A DNA stretch of 64,000 bases from JADKAC01 sp964492065 (lineage in GTDB: Bacteria > Bacteroidota > Bacteroidia > Chitinophagales > BACL12): NCBI GenBank assembly GCA_964492065.1, contig CAZBHH010000001.1, forward strand, positions 62,001-126,000, in the 5' to 3' direction. The position numbers were made by a program, and so were the translations under genes. Position 1 is the first letter of the stretch, and the number at the start of each line of letters is the position of its first letter. Positions 17,923 to 25,898 of this stretch are shown piece after piece. The notes beneath the pieces were generated by a model that was not told the DNA's origin, searched no databases, and saw only the letters and a program-made list of their open reading frames with translations.

Positions 17923-18933
17923 ATGGCTCCCATTATTTTAATTACCATCGCCATCGCCTTAATGTACGATTTTCTAAATGGCATGAACGATGCGGCCAAT
18001 TCCATTTCGACTATTGTAGCGACAAGGGTATTGAGCCCAGGGAAGGCGGTGATTTGGGCGGCATTTTTCAACTTTGCAGCCATTTGGCTCTTCGGCCAGG
18101 AGGTGGCCACCACTATGAGCAAAGGCGTTATTGACAAATCCATTATCGACGGCGATCATTTCTTTATTTTTTCAGCACTTACCGGCGCCATCCTGTGGGT
18201 GTACCTATGCACTCGATTTGGTATGCCCATCAGTGTATCGCATGCGCTGATCGGCGGTTTGATCGGGCCAGCGCTTGCCAAATCGGGTGGCGATGCGCTG
18301 ATATGGTTTTCCAATGGCAATGGCGGTTTGGGTTATATTATTTTATTCATTTTCCTCGCTCCCGTAATCGGCATGCTGATCGGCTATACGTTACAGGTGC
18401 TCACCTATTGGGTTTTCAGAAAGGCAAGGCCGCATAAAGTGGACGGGCTTTTCAGGGTTATGCAACTCGCCTCTTCGGCAGCGTTCAGCCTGGGACACGG
18501 AGGCAACGACGCTCAAAAAACCGCCGGCGTAATCATTTTACTACTCGCATCAACCGGCCATGCCGACGTGGACGATCCACCCATGTGGGTTTTCTATTTG
18601 TGTTATTCCATTATTTCACTTGGGACATTAGTCGGCGGTTGGAAAGTTGTAAAAACAATGGGCAGCAATCTCACCTCGTTGAATCCCATGGGAGGATTCT
18701 GTGCCGAGACGGCAGGCGCCATCACTTTATTCGGTACCGGCACATTGGGCATCCCCGCAAGTACCACGCATACCATTGCCGGCGCTATCATGGGCGTTGG
18801 CGCTTCACGCCGGTTCTCTGCCGTTCACTGGAATGTGGTGTATAAAATTACCGGAGCCTGGGTTTTTACCATCCCGGCTACATCTATTGTCAGCGGTTTG
18901 TTGTATTGGATTATCAGCTATTTTATTTACTGA
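17923..18933 (+). CDS. pit: Pit-family inorganic phosphate transporter
   Basis: Inner-membrane carrier that moves phosphate, usually as a metal-phosphate complex, with protons or sodium. The 336 residues contain about ten membrane helices and both Pit signatures: GMNDAANSISTIVATR near residue 22 and GHGGNDAQKTAG near 190. The two Pit halves are inverted repeats, as in other members. It lies 4 bases after its DUF47 regulator. Its last 11 bases overlap the 3' end of the convergent inositol-phosphatase gene. Specificity for phosphate rather than sulfate is supported by the DUF47 partner. Confidence 0.92.
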   Translation: MAPIILITIAIALMYDFLNGMNDAANSISTIVATRVLSPGKAVIWAAFFNFAAIWLFGQEVATTMSKGVIDKSIIDGDHFFIFSALTGAILWVYLCTRFGMPISVSHALIGGLIGPALAKSGGDALIWFSNGNGGLGYIILFIFLAPVIGMLIGYTLQVLTYWVFRKARPHKVDGLFRVMQLASSAAFSLGHGGNDAQKTAGVIILLLASTGHADVDDPPMWVFYLCYSIISLGTLVGGWKVVKTMGSNLTSLNPMGGFCAETAGAITLFGTGTLGIPASTTHTIAGAIMGVGASRRFSAVHWNVVYKITGAWVFTIPATSIVSGLLYWIISYFIY

Positions 18934-19717
18934 GAAATATTCCCTGCAATGCCCGCTTCAGAAGGTGAGGGTTGCATGCGATGATATTACTTTCAGCGTA
19001 TTCCTCCTCCCCTTTTAAGTTGGTAACAGCACCTCCCGCATTTTTAACGATCAATATGCCGGCGGCAATGTCCCAGAGTTGGAGATAACCCTCGTAATAA
19101 ATGTCCAGGCGCCCACAGGCGACATAGCATAAATCCGTAGCTGCCGAACCAAAGCGGCGGATATCCTGGCAGTGCTCCAGGAAATAGGCAATTGACCTGG
19201 CAATTCCCGGAATTCTTTTTGTCCTGGTATAGGGGAAGCCGGTAGCGACCAGCGCCCTGGAGAAATCCCGCTGCTTCGATACCCGGATTACCTCTCCGTT
19301 GCAATACGAAGGCGCCCCTTTCCATGTGTAAAACATCTCCCCCATTGAAATTTCATATACCATCCCGATTAAAATGGTATCGCCCTGCATCAGTGCAACG
19401 CTGACAGCGCAAATGGGTATGCCAAATACGAAGTTGGTGGTTCCATCCAGCGGATCTATCACCCAGTTGTAATTAAAGCGTGTTTGGTCGGTGGTTTTTT
19501 CCTCGGTGATAAACCCCGCTTCGGGCAAAATTTTTTTTAAACTCTTCACGAGACGCATTTCCGCTTGCTTGTCGATTTCGGTTACCATATCACGCACCCC
19601 TTTCAACTCAATTTGATTTTGCTGTAAATGCCTGCGGGATTTTGCTATAAAATTGCCGGTGCGCTTCAATACCGGAATTGCCCGCATACAGATTTGTTGT
19701 AATTCGCTCTTGCGCAT
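18923..19717 (-). CDS. inositol monophosphatase family protein
   Basis: Cytoplasmic Mg2+-dependent phosphatase of 264 residues. Metal-binding motifs are TEEK near residue 67, WVIDPLDGTTNFV near 90, and WDIAAGILIVKNAGG near 217, the last being the family's third motif. These fit SuhB/IMPase enzymes, which act on inositol-1-phosphate; related proteins act on fructose-1,6-bisphosphate or 3'-phosphoadenosine phosphate, and the sequence does not decide between them. The ATG lies one base after the lnt stop, so the two form an operon. The 3' end overlaps the convergent pit gene by 11 bases. Confidence 0.9.
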   Translation of the reverse strand: MRKSELQQICMRAIPVLKRTGNFIAKSRRHLQQNQIELKGVRDMVTEIDKQAEMRLVKSLKKILPEAGFITEEKTTDQTRFNYNWVIDPLDGTTNFVFGIPICAVSVALMQGDTILIGMVYEISMGEMFYTWKGAPSYCNGEVIRVSKQRDFSRALVATGFPYTRTKRIPGIARSIAYFLEHCQDIRRFGSAATDLCYVACGRLDIYYEGYLQLWDIAAGILIVKNAGGAVTNLKGEEEYAESNIIACNPHLLKRALQGIFLSK

Positions 19718-19718
19718 T

Positions 19719-21404
19719 TTATAATTTGTTAACCCTGAATTTAAATTTTTGAGTGCGCCCGCTTACGAAACTCAGCAGAAAGAGAAATACGGCAACCCAA
19801 ATGGCGGTACGGCCGATGTAATCGCCGTTGCGATCGTAAAACGTTTTGACGGTATTTGCATATATCGTCTGTGAAATCACCGCATCCGTTTCCCATTCCG
19901 TCGGCTGCGAAATGTCGCCCCGCTGATTTATAAAACAGGAAATGCCCGTATTGGCGGATCGTGCAATGGATTTCCTGTTCTCAATAGCACGCAGTTTGGC
20001 GTACAGGCAGTGCTGTTTATAGCCCGCAGTATTTCCCCACCAGCCGTCATTGGTGATTACGAATATCAGGTTTGCGCCGTTGTTGACAAAGCGGCTCATA
20101 TATTCGCCGAACACACTTTCATAGCAAATGGCGGTAGCTACGCCGATGGAGTCCTTGTTAAAGAAGACTTCACGTTCCTTTTGGGTTCCAAGCGTTCCGG
20201 ATATTCCGCCTAAATCCATAACGAAATATTCCAGGAAATGCAGGGCGCCGGGATAGGGCATACGCTCTACTCCCGGTACGAGTTTGGATTTATGGTACAC
20301 TTCCATCCGGGAGCTCGTATCAATTTGCAATGCCGTATTGTAGGCATCCACCCAAATGGTATCCCGATATTTTTCGTTTATCAGTTCGCGGGATGTAGCC
20401 GTTGCTTCTGATTGTGTCGTGTATTTTTCAAACCCGTTAATGCCGATTATTGTGGTGAGATTGGGAAAACTGTCGGTGAATGTGCGCAGTATCCGCACCG
20501 GCCGGGAACGCTGCAATTCATCGACATAAATGGGATGCGGGATGGCAGTTTCGGGCCAGACCAGGTAATCGGTCGAATCAGTAACAGCGGCAGATGACAG
20601 TTGAATCATTTTTTGCAATTGCACATCATAAGACAGCGAAAATTTTTCGGTGTAGGGATTCAGATTGGGTTGCAGCACCGTAACATTTACCGGCCACCCG
20701 GTGTCCGTTTGGCGCTTATACATCCATTTAGAAATACTTATCGGCACAATGATAATCAACAAGACCAATCCAACAGGCAGGTAGGTGTTTTTAAAATTGT
20801 AGGATTTGACACCTTGTTTTTCAAACGCTATTTTGCGCAGTTGAGCATAGATGATCAAATTAGTAACCAACACCCATAAAGTACCGCCGAAAGCCCCTGT
20901 AAATTCATACCATTGAATCCAGGTATGCCTGAGGGCAAATACATTACCCAGTGACAACCAGGGCCAGGTCAACTCCCAGCGCAAGTGCACATATTCAAAT
21001 ACCATCCAATAGGCGGCAAAGGCAATTAACCCCAGGTGCCTTCCCAATTGTTTTTTCGTATAGAAATACCCCAGGAATGGCAGCGTCATTAGAGCGGCAT
21101 TGGCCAAATTGGCAAAAACACCTGCAATTAAACTCCCCACTTCATGATTGCCGCTGTAGGTGTTTGCCACCCACCAGGTAGTAAATCCATTCCATGCCAA
21201 CAGCCCGGTAAACATGGCCAGCCAAGACTTGAGGATCTGTTTTTTCGATGCAGTTTGCGTGATGCGTTCTTCGGCGAACAATAAGGGCACAAACCCGACA
21301 AATACCAACACGGTACCCGAAAGCGGAGGCCACGCCAGCCAAAGCAGCAAAGCGCTGAGCAAGGGTAGAACAATAAAAGCCGTTAATACAGGTCGTCTTC
21401 TCAT
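19719..21404 (-). CDS. lnt: apolipoprotein N-acyltransferase
   Basis: Inner-membrane enzyme that adds the third acyl chain to lipoproteins after Lgt and LspA. The 561 residues comprise an N-terminal part with about six to eight helices (to about 235), a periplasmic nitrilase-like domain and a final helix. The catalytic triad is visible as E285 in WPETAIPHP, K374 in YHKSKLVPG and C427 in TAICYES. Lipoproteins are frequent in this window, so substrates are plentiful. It is the first gene of a two-gene unit with the inositol-phosphatase-family gene. The region between its start and the divergent dehydrogenase (about 120 bases) holds a promoter element only on the other strand. Confidence 0.93.
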   Translation of the reverse strand: MRRRPVLTAFIVLPLLSALLLWLAWPPLSGTVLVFVGFVPLLFAEERITQTASKKQILKSWLAMFTGLLAWNGFTTWWVANTYSGNHEVGSLIAGVFANLANAALMTLPFLGYFYTKKQLGRHLGLIAFAAYWMVFEYVHLRWELTWPWLSLGNVFALRHTWIQWYEFTGAFGGTLWVLVTNLIIYAQLRKIAFEKQGVKSYNFKNTYLPVGLVLLIIIVPISISKWMYKRQTDTGWPVNVTVLQPNLNPYTEKFSLSYDVQLQKMIQLSSAAVTDSTDYLVWPETAIPHPIYVDELQRSRPVRILRTFTDSFPNLTTIIGINGFEKYTTQSEATATSRELINEKYRDTIWVDAYNTALQIDTSSRMEVYHKSKLVPGVERMPYPGALHFLEYFVMDLGGISGTLGTQKEREVFFNKDSIGVATAICYESVFGEYMSRFVNNGANLIFVITNDGWWGNTAGYKQHCLYAKLRAIENRKSIARSANTGISCFINQRGDISQPTEWETDAVISQTIYANTVKTFYDRNGDYIGRTAIWVAVFLFLLSFVSGRTQKFKFRVNKL

Positions 21405-21510
21405 AAACCCGGTGAAGTTATAAACTTTCTGCGGCGCAAGTAATTGTGATAAAAACAGGGTTATCGGTATAAATTATCATTTGCAAGGCCATATAAATGG
21501 CGCTTGCTGT

Positions 21511-21518
21511 TAAATTTG
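21511..21518 (+). promoter_or_regulatory. -7 promoter element (TAAATTTG) of the dehydrogenase operon
   Basis: Exact TAnnTTTG match ending 7 bases before the ATG at 21526, as in pheT. It implies a leader of only a few bases. Confidence 0.5.
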
Positions 21519-21525
21519 CCCTGTC

Positions 21526-22506
21526 ATGATTAAAATCGGTGTACTAGGAGCCGGGCATCTGGGCAAAATTCATATTAAACTGTTAAAAGAAATACCCGCT
21601 TTCGAACTGGTGGGGTTTTACGACTCCGATAGAGAAGTCGCCAAAAAGGTCTCTGAAAGCCTCGGCGTACCTTATTTTGAAGATATGTTGGGCATGATAG
21701 AGGCGGTAGATGCGGTTGACATTGTCACACCCACTTTATCCCATTTTGAATGTGCACGCACCGCCTTAAAACGGACAAAGCATATTTTTATCGAGAAACC
21801 CCTTGCCAATACGGTAGCAGAGGCAAAAGCGATGATGGCGCTGGTAAAGGAGGCAAACGTCAAGGCGCAGGTAGGTCATGTGGAGCGGTTTAACCCTGCA
21901 TTTCTCGCATTAAAAGACATGCAGATACATCCGATGTTTATCGAAGCGCACCGACTGGCGAATTTCAACCCCAGAGGAACCGACGTTTCGGTAGTCCTCG
22001 ACCTGATGATCCACGATATAGACCTGGTATTGAGCATGGTAAAATCTACCGTACGGCGCATTCATGCCAGCGGCGTCGCCGTTATCAGCAATAGCCCGGA
22101 TATAGCCAATGCCCGCATTGAATTTGACAACGGTTGTGTGGCCAATCTTACGGCGAGCCGAATTTCGATGAAAGTGATGCGCAAAATGCGCATATTTCAA
22201 AGAGATGCTTACATCACCTTTGATTTTGCCGATAAAAAAGCGGAAGTATTCTCTCTGTCCGATGCAAAAGCAGGTGATGATGCGTTAACAATAGAAGTGA
22301 ATACCGGTGAAAAGTTTGAAAAAAAGTCAATCAGGCTGCATCAACCCGAAGTACAGGCAGTAAACTCTATAAAACTGGAACTCGAAACCTTTGCCCATGC
22401 CATTGCCCGGGACACCGAGCCCGAGGTGACTATCGACGATGGATATTATGCACTGCATGTTGCCCATCTCATTTTACAAAAGATAGATAAAAACAGTATT
22501 CATTGA
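21526..22506 (+). CDS. Gfo/Idh/MocA-family oxidoreductase
   Basis: Cytoplasmic NAD(P)-dependent dehydrogenase of 326 residues, a family that oxidises or reduces sugars and sugar nucleotides. The N-terminal Rossmann fold reads GVLGAGHLGKIH. The FIEKPLANT segment near residue 88 carries the family's EKP motif with its catalytic lysine. GHVERFNPAF and the C-terminal beta-sheet domain follow. Substrate is not evident. The next two genes are a lipoprotein and a polyprenyl-phosphate sugar transferase, so it may supply a modified sugar for surface polysaccharide. Its TGA stop overlaps the TTG start of the lipoprotein gene. Confidence 0.87.
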   Translation: MIKIGVLGAGHLGKIHIKLLKEIPAFELVGFYDSDREVAKKVSESLGVPYFEDMLGMIEAVDAVDIVTPTLSHFECARTALKRTKHIFIEKPLANTVAEAKAMMALVKEANVKAQVGHVERFNPAFLALKDMQIHPMFIEAHRLANFNPRGTDVSVVLDLMIHDIDLVLSMVKSTVRRIHASGVAVISNSPDIANARIEFDNGCVANLTASRISMKVMRKMRIFQRDAYITFDFADKKAEVFSLSDAKAGDDALTIEVNTGEKFEKKSIRLHQPEVQAVNSIKLELETFAHAIARDTEPEVTIDDGYYALHVAHLILQKIDKNSIH

Positions 22507-23372
22507 AAAGGCAATTACATCTTTTTACAGCGGGGGTAATGTTACTGCTCGCAGCGGGAGTTAACCCGGGGTGTAAACTCCTGGGCGGAGAAAAACTGGA
22601 GCCTGCATTTATTTACATAGATACTTTTAGCCTGAGCTCTGACCCGACTACCCAAGGGTATCCGTCCGAAAACATCACCGATGCATGGGTGTATCTGGAT
22701 GGAATTCAGTTGGGCGTTTTCAGGATACCCACAACCGTACCGGTATTGGACACGGGGTTACATACCATTGCAATTTTTCCGGGTATTAAGGAAAACGGGA
22801 TTTCGGGAACCGGCGCTATCTACCCGTTTTATTCGGGGTATTCTTATTCCACCGAATTAATTCCGTACAATACCGACACGGTACATCCGGCAACCACCTA
22901 TTATTCGGACCTGGAATTTATTTTACTCGAGCGATTCGAAACGGGTAATGTGTTCTCCGAATTAACGGATAGCGATACGAACCTGCTCGTTACGACAGAC
23001 AGCTCATTGGTGTTTGAAGGCCTGCGCTGCGGATATGCCGTTTTGGAAAATACGGCTTCCACGCTGCGCATCGGAACGCCCCCGATGTTATTCCCTCCCG
23101 TCGGCCAATTGTTATACCTGGAGTTGGATTACCGCAATAATATGGAGATTGAAGTGTGGGTAACGGGCAATTATTCGGGAGGCGTTCCCGTCGGCAGTTA
23201 TGTGATTACACTTTCTGCCAAGGAAAACTGGAATAAAGTGTATATCAATCTCGCCGACCAGGTAAACCTCCTGCAGGCAGAGACCTATAACCTGGAAATC
23301 AGGGCAAAGAAGCCCGAGTCGCTAACCCGCGGTGAAATATACATTGACAATGTAAAACTGGTTGCATTTTAA
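22503..23372 (+). CDS. uncharacterised lipoprotein between dehydrogenase and sugar transferase
   Basis: A 289-residue protein I cannot assign to a named family. The first 24 residues are a lipoprotein signal ending VNPGC. The mature part is beta-rich and in two regions: about 35-140, with a PEGA-like carrier pattern (DAWVYLDGIQLGVFRIPTT and HTIAIFPGI), and about 150-289, resembling a jelly-roll carbohydrate-binding module (LELDYRNNMEIEVWV, then GEIYIDNVKLV). This suggests an outer-membrane glycan-binding role. The start is TTG at 22503 overlapping the previous stop (TTGA). The next in-frame ATG lies inside the hydrophobic core and would leave too short a signal. Confidence 0.6.
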   Translation: MKRQLHLFTAGVMLLLAAGVNPGCKLLGGEKLEPAFIYIDTFSLSSDPTTQGYPSENITDAWVYLDGIQLGVFRIPTTVPVLDTGLHTIAIFPGIKENGISGTGAIYPFYSGYSYSTELIPYNTDTVHPATTYYSDLEFILLERFETGNVFSELTDSDTNLLVTTDSSLVFEGLRCGYAVLENTASTLRIGTPPMLFPPVGQLLYLELDYRNNMEIEVWVTGNYSGGVPVGSYVITLSAKENWNKVYINLADQVNLLQAETYNLEIRAKKPESLTRGEIYIDNVKLVAF

Positions 23373-23378
23373 CAAGGC

Positions 23379-24803
23379 ATGCGGATTAGAAAAAAGATAG
23401 GTATCATCACGTATATCGTTTTCGATTACCTGATGGCGTGTCTCGTGTGGACAGGCCTGTTTCTATATCGCAAATTTATAATCGAAGACTATCCGTTCAA
23501 TATCAGTTTACATGTTTTAAACGATTCAAAGTTTTATATCGGCGCCTTCGGTATCCCGCTCATCTGGGTACTCGTTTACTTTATTTCCGGATTCTATACG
23601 GACATATATCGCAAGTCGAGATTGGCTGAAATCTATAAGACGTTTATCGTTACATTCCTTGGCGTATTGATTATCTTCTTCCTGTTCCTGCTGGATGACT
23701 ATATCCGGGATTACCGCGACTACTATCCGACATTTTTTTTATTGCTGTTAGGTCAGTTTTTGCTAACCGCCACTGCCAGGATGGTGATTCTCACCATAGC
23801 AAAGGGGCAATTGCAAAAAGGGATTATCGCCTACAATACCATTATCATCGGCGGCAACCAGCGTGCGGTAAATTTGTATAAGGAAATCACCCGATATAAA
23901 AAATCATTGGGATATCACTTCCTTGGATTTATCGACCTGAACGGTGAAAAGGATTCCGAATTGACGCAGTATATTCCCAAACTCGGCAAGGCAGAACAAC
24001 TGGAGACAATTCTGAATGAGCGCAATGTGGATGAAGTAATCATCGCCATTGAAAGTTACGATCACCACCAGCTGCACCATATCATGAACATAGTATCCTC
24101 CAAAAATGATGTCGTGGTAAAGATAATTCCCGACATGTACGATATCATGGCAGGTTCGGTAAAGATGAGCAATGTACTGGGTGCGGTATTGATTGAAATT
24201 TACCCGGATTTAATGCCCGGCTGGCAGCGCATTATAAAAAGGGGAATGGATATTACAGCGTCGTGTATCGTCTTGTTGCTATTGTGGCCATTGTATATTT
24301 TTATTGCCGTTAAAGTACGGCTTTCTTCGGAAGGACCGATCATTTATTCCCAGGAAAGAATCGGCAAGAACGGAAAGGCATTTCACATATACAAATTCAG
24401 GAGCATGTATATCGGTGCAGAGGAAAAAGGCCCTGCATTGTCCAGCGAAAATGATGAGCGCATTACTCCCTGGGGCCGCATAATGCGCAAATGGCGTTTC
24501 GATGAATTGCCCCAGTTTTACAATATTTTAAAAGGAGAAATGAGCCTGGTCGGCCCGCGGCCCGAACGGAAATACTACATAGATCAGATTATTACCATAG
24601 CGCCTGAATATAAACACCTTCAAAAAGTAAAACCGGGATTAACGTCCTGGGGTATGGTTAAATTCGGTTATGCCAGCAACCTGGAGCAGATGACGGAACG
24701 GCTGAAATACGACCTGCTGTATATCGAAAATATGAGCCTTGCGCTGGATTTTAAGATCATGATCTTCACTGTGCTGATCATCTTCCAGGGTAAGGGAAAA
24801 TGA
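23379..24803 (+). CDS. exopolysaccharide polyprenyl glycosylphosphotransferase (WcaJ/WbaP-like)
   Basis: Inner-membrane enzyme that moves a sugar-1-phosphate onto undecaprenyl phosphate, the first step of capsule or exopolysaccharide repeat-unit assembly. The 474 residues show four N-terminal helices (about 8-145), a CoA-binding-like domain with TIIIGGNQRAVNLYKEI (about 165-250), a re-entrant helix (KRGMDITASCIVLLLLWPLY), then the catalytic bacterial sugar transferase domain with KFRSMY, RKWRFDELPQ and MSLVGPRPE. All are diagnostic of the family. The transferred sugar is unknown. It starts 6 bases after the lipoprotein gene and ends 3 bases from the convergent porin stop. No glycosyltransferases are adjacent, so the rest of the pathway lies elsewhere. 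Confidence 0.92.
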   Translation: MRIRKKIGIITYIVFDYLMACLVWTGLFLYRKFIIEDYPFNISLHVLNDSKFYIGAFGIPLIWVLVYFISGFYTDIYRKSRLAEIYKTFIVTFLGVLIIFFLFLLDDYIRDYRDYYPTFFLLLLGQFLLTATARMVILTIAKGQLQKGIIAYNTIIIGGNQRAVNLYKEITRYKKSLGYHFLGFIDLNGEKDSELTQYIPKLGKAEQLETILNERNVDEVIIAIESYDHHQLHHIMNIVSSKNDVVVKIIPDMYDIMAGSVKMSNVLGAVLIEIYPDLMPGWQRIIKRGMDITASCIVLLLLWPLYIFIAVKVRLSSEGPIIYSQERIGKNGKAFHIYKFRSMYIGAEEKGPALSSENDERITPWGRIMRKWRFDELPQFYNILKGEMSLVGPRPERKYYIDQIITIAPEYKHLQKVKPGLTSWGMVKFGYASNLEQMTERLKYDLLYIENMSLALDFKIMIFTVLIIFQGKGK

Positions 24804-24806
24804 TGG

Positions 24807-25895
24807 TTAAAACCCGACGAGCAATTGCATATTCAATGAATTTGCATGGCCGGTAATTTTGACACCGCTTGCAAAATTATACTCCAGTTGCATCCTCGTG
24901 CTCTTTGTAATATACCAGCTTCCCGCAAGTATATAACTGCGAATACCGCTGCCGTCCTTTGGATAATCTTCGTCAAAATTATCGAGGCGGGCTACTACCT
25001 GTAACCTGTCTGATATCAGCATATATCCACAGGTGATATACCAACCGGCCCGTTCACTCCGGCCAATGCTGTCGCCGGTATCCAGCCCGTATAAAAATTC
25101 GGCCTCCAACAAATATCTCTCATTTTCAAAGGAGATATCGCCGCCGTATCTCTTACGCTCCACAGGCAAACCGGGAAATGCTTTTACTTCACCGGTACCC
25201 GAAAAATACCGCCCGCTCATCCATACATTTTTCACCGGCGAAACCCGGAGTGTAAGGGCTACATCTTTTTGCTTATTGTTGTCGCTTACCGCAAGGCCTG
25301 CGCCATTATAAATCCCGGCGATATATTCTAACAGCGGCCGATTGCCTGGTAAATGATAAGTACCTGTAACCCACAATCCCAAATCCCGGCCATACTGATT
25401 GCCGTACATGTCGGATGCTCTCGTCGCCAAATGCTCATCTAAATACGCACGGCTGATGGTGGGCAGCGTGTATGGGTTATAAAAATTATCATAGCAGTAC
25501 GGCACCTTCGACATGCCGAAGTGTAAACTTAACAGCGGGGCAACCGCATATGTTACCTCCGCATTTAAAATCCGCATCGCATTTATTAAATCCATTTGCA
25601 GGCGATAGGAGAAGCCGTCGAAAATATTGCCTGTGAAGTCGAGCCTGAGCCTGCGCAAATAAAAAGCCGATGGAATCACGGCGGTATCATTCCAGGAATA
25701 ACCGCCCTGTATCAAGCCCTTCAGCTGCAAGTGATTTCCCAATTGTAAATAACTGTTTGCGGAAGAATCACCCGCAACATAAGTAACGGTCAAAGCAGTG
25801 GAATCCCGCTGTGCATCAGCATGGTTTCCCGCACTGAGCATAACAATAACGAGTAGTATTACCGCATTCAAAATTGCGCAACGGGTATTGTGCAT
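24807..25895 (-). CDS. porin, OprO/OprP type
   Basis: Outer-membrane beta-barrel of 362 residues. A signal peptide ends NHADA. The mature protein has the OprO/OprP pattern, including SAFYLRRLRLDFTGNIFDG, ALTLRVSP and a closing strand ending in Phe (SLNMQLLVGF). It begins 3 bases after the stop of an SLC13 permease, so both are on one message: a porin for the outer membrane and a carrier for the inner membrane, presumably for one anion. Sulfate, phosphate or dicarboxylates are all possible from the family. It resembles the porin at 10961-12073 in type but shares little obvious sequence. Confidence 0.8.
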   Translation of the reverse strand: MHNTRCAILNAVILLVIVMLSAGNHADAQRDSTALTVTYVAGDSSANSYLQLGNHLQLKGLIQGGYSWNDTAVIPSAFYLRRLRLDFTGNIFDGFSYRLQMDLINAMRILNAEVTYAVAPLLSLHFGMSKVPYCYDNFYNPYTLPTISRAYLDEHLATRASDMYGNQYGRDLGLWVTGTYHLPGNRPLLEYIAGIYNGAGLAVSDNNKQKDVALTLRVSPVKNVWMSGRYFSGTGEVKAFPGLPVERKRYGGDISFENERYLLEAEFLYGLDTGDSIGRSERAGWYITCGYMLISDRLQVVARLDNFDEDYPKDGSGIRSYILAGSWYITKSTRMQLEYNFASGVKITGHANSLNMQLLVGF

Positions 25896-25898
25896 AAT

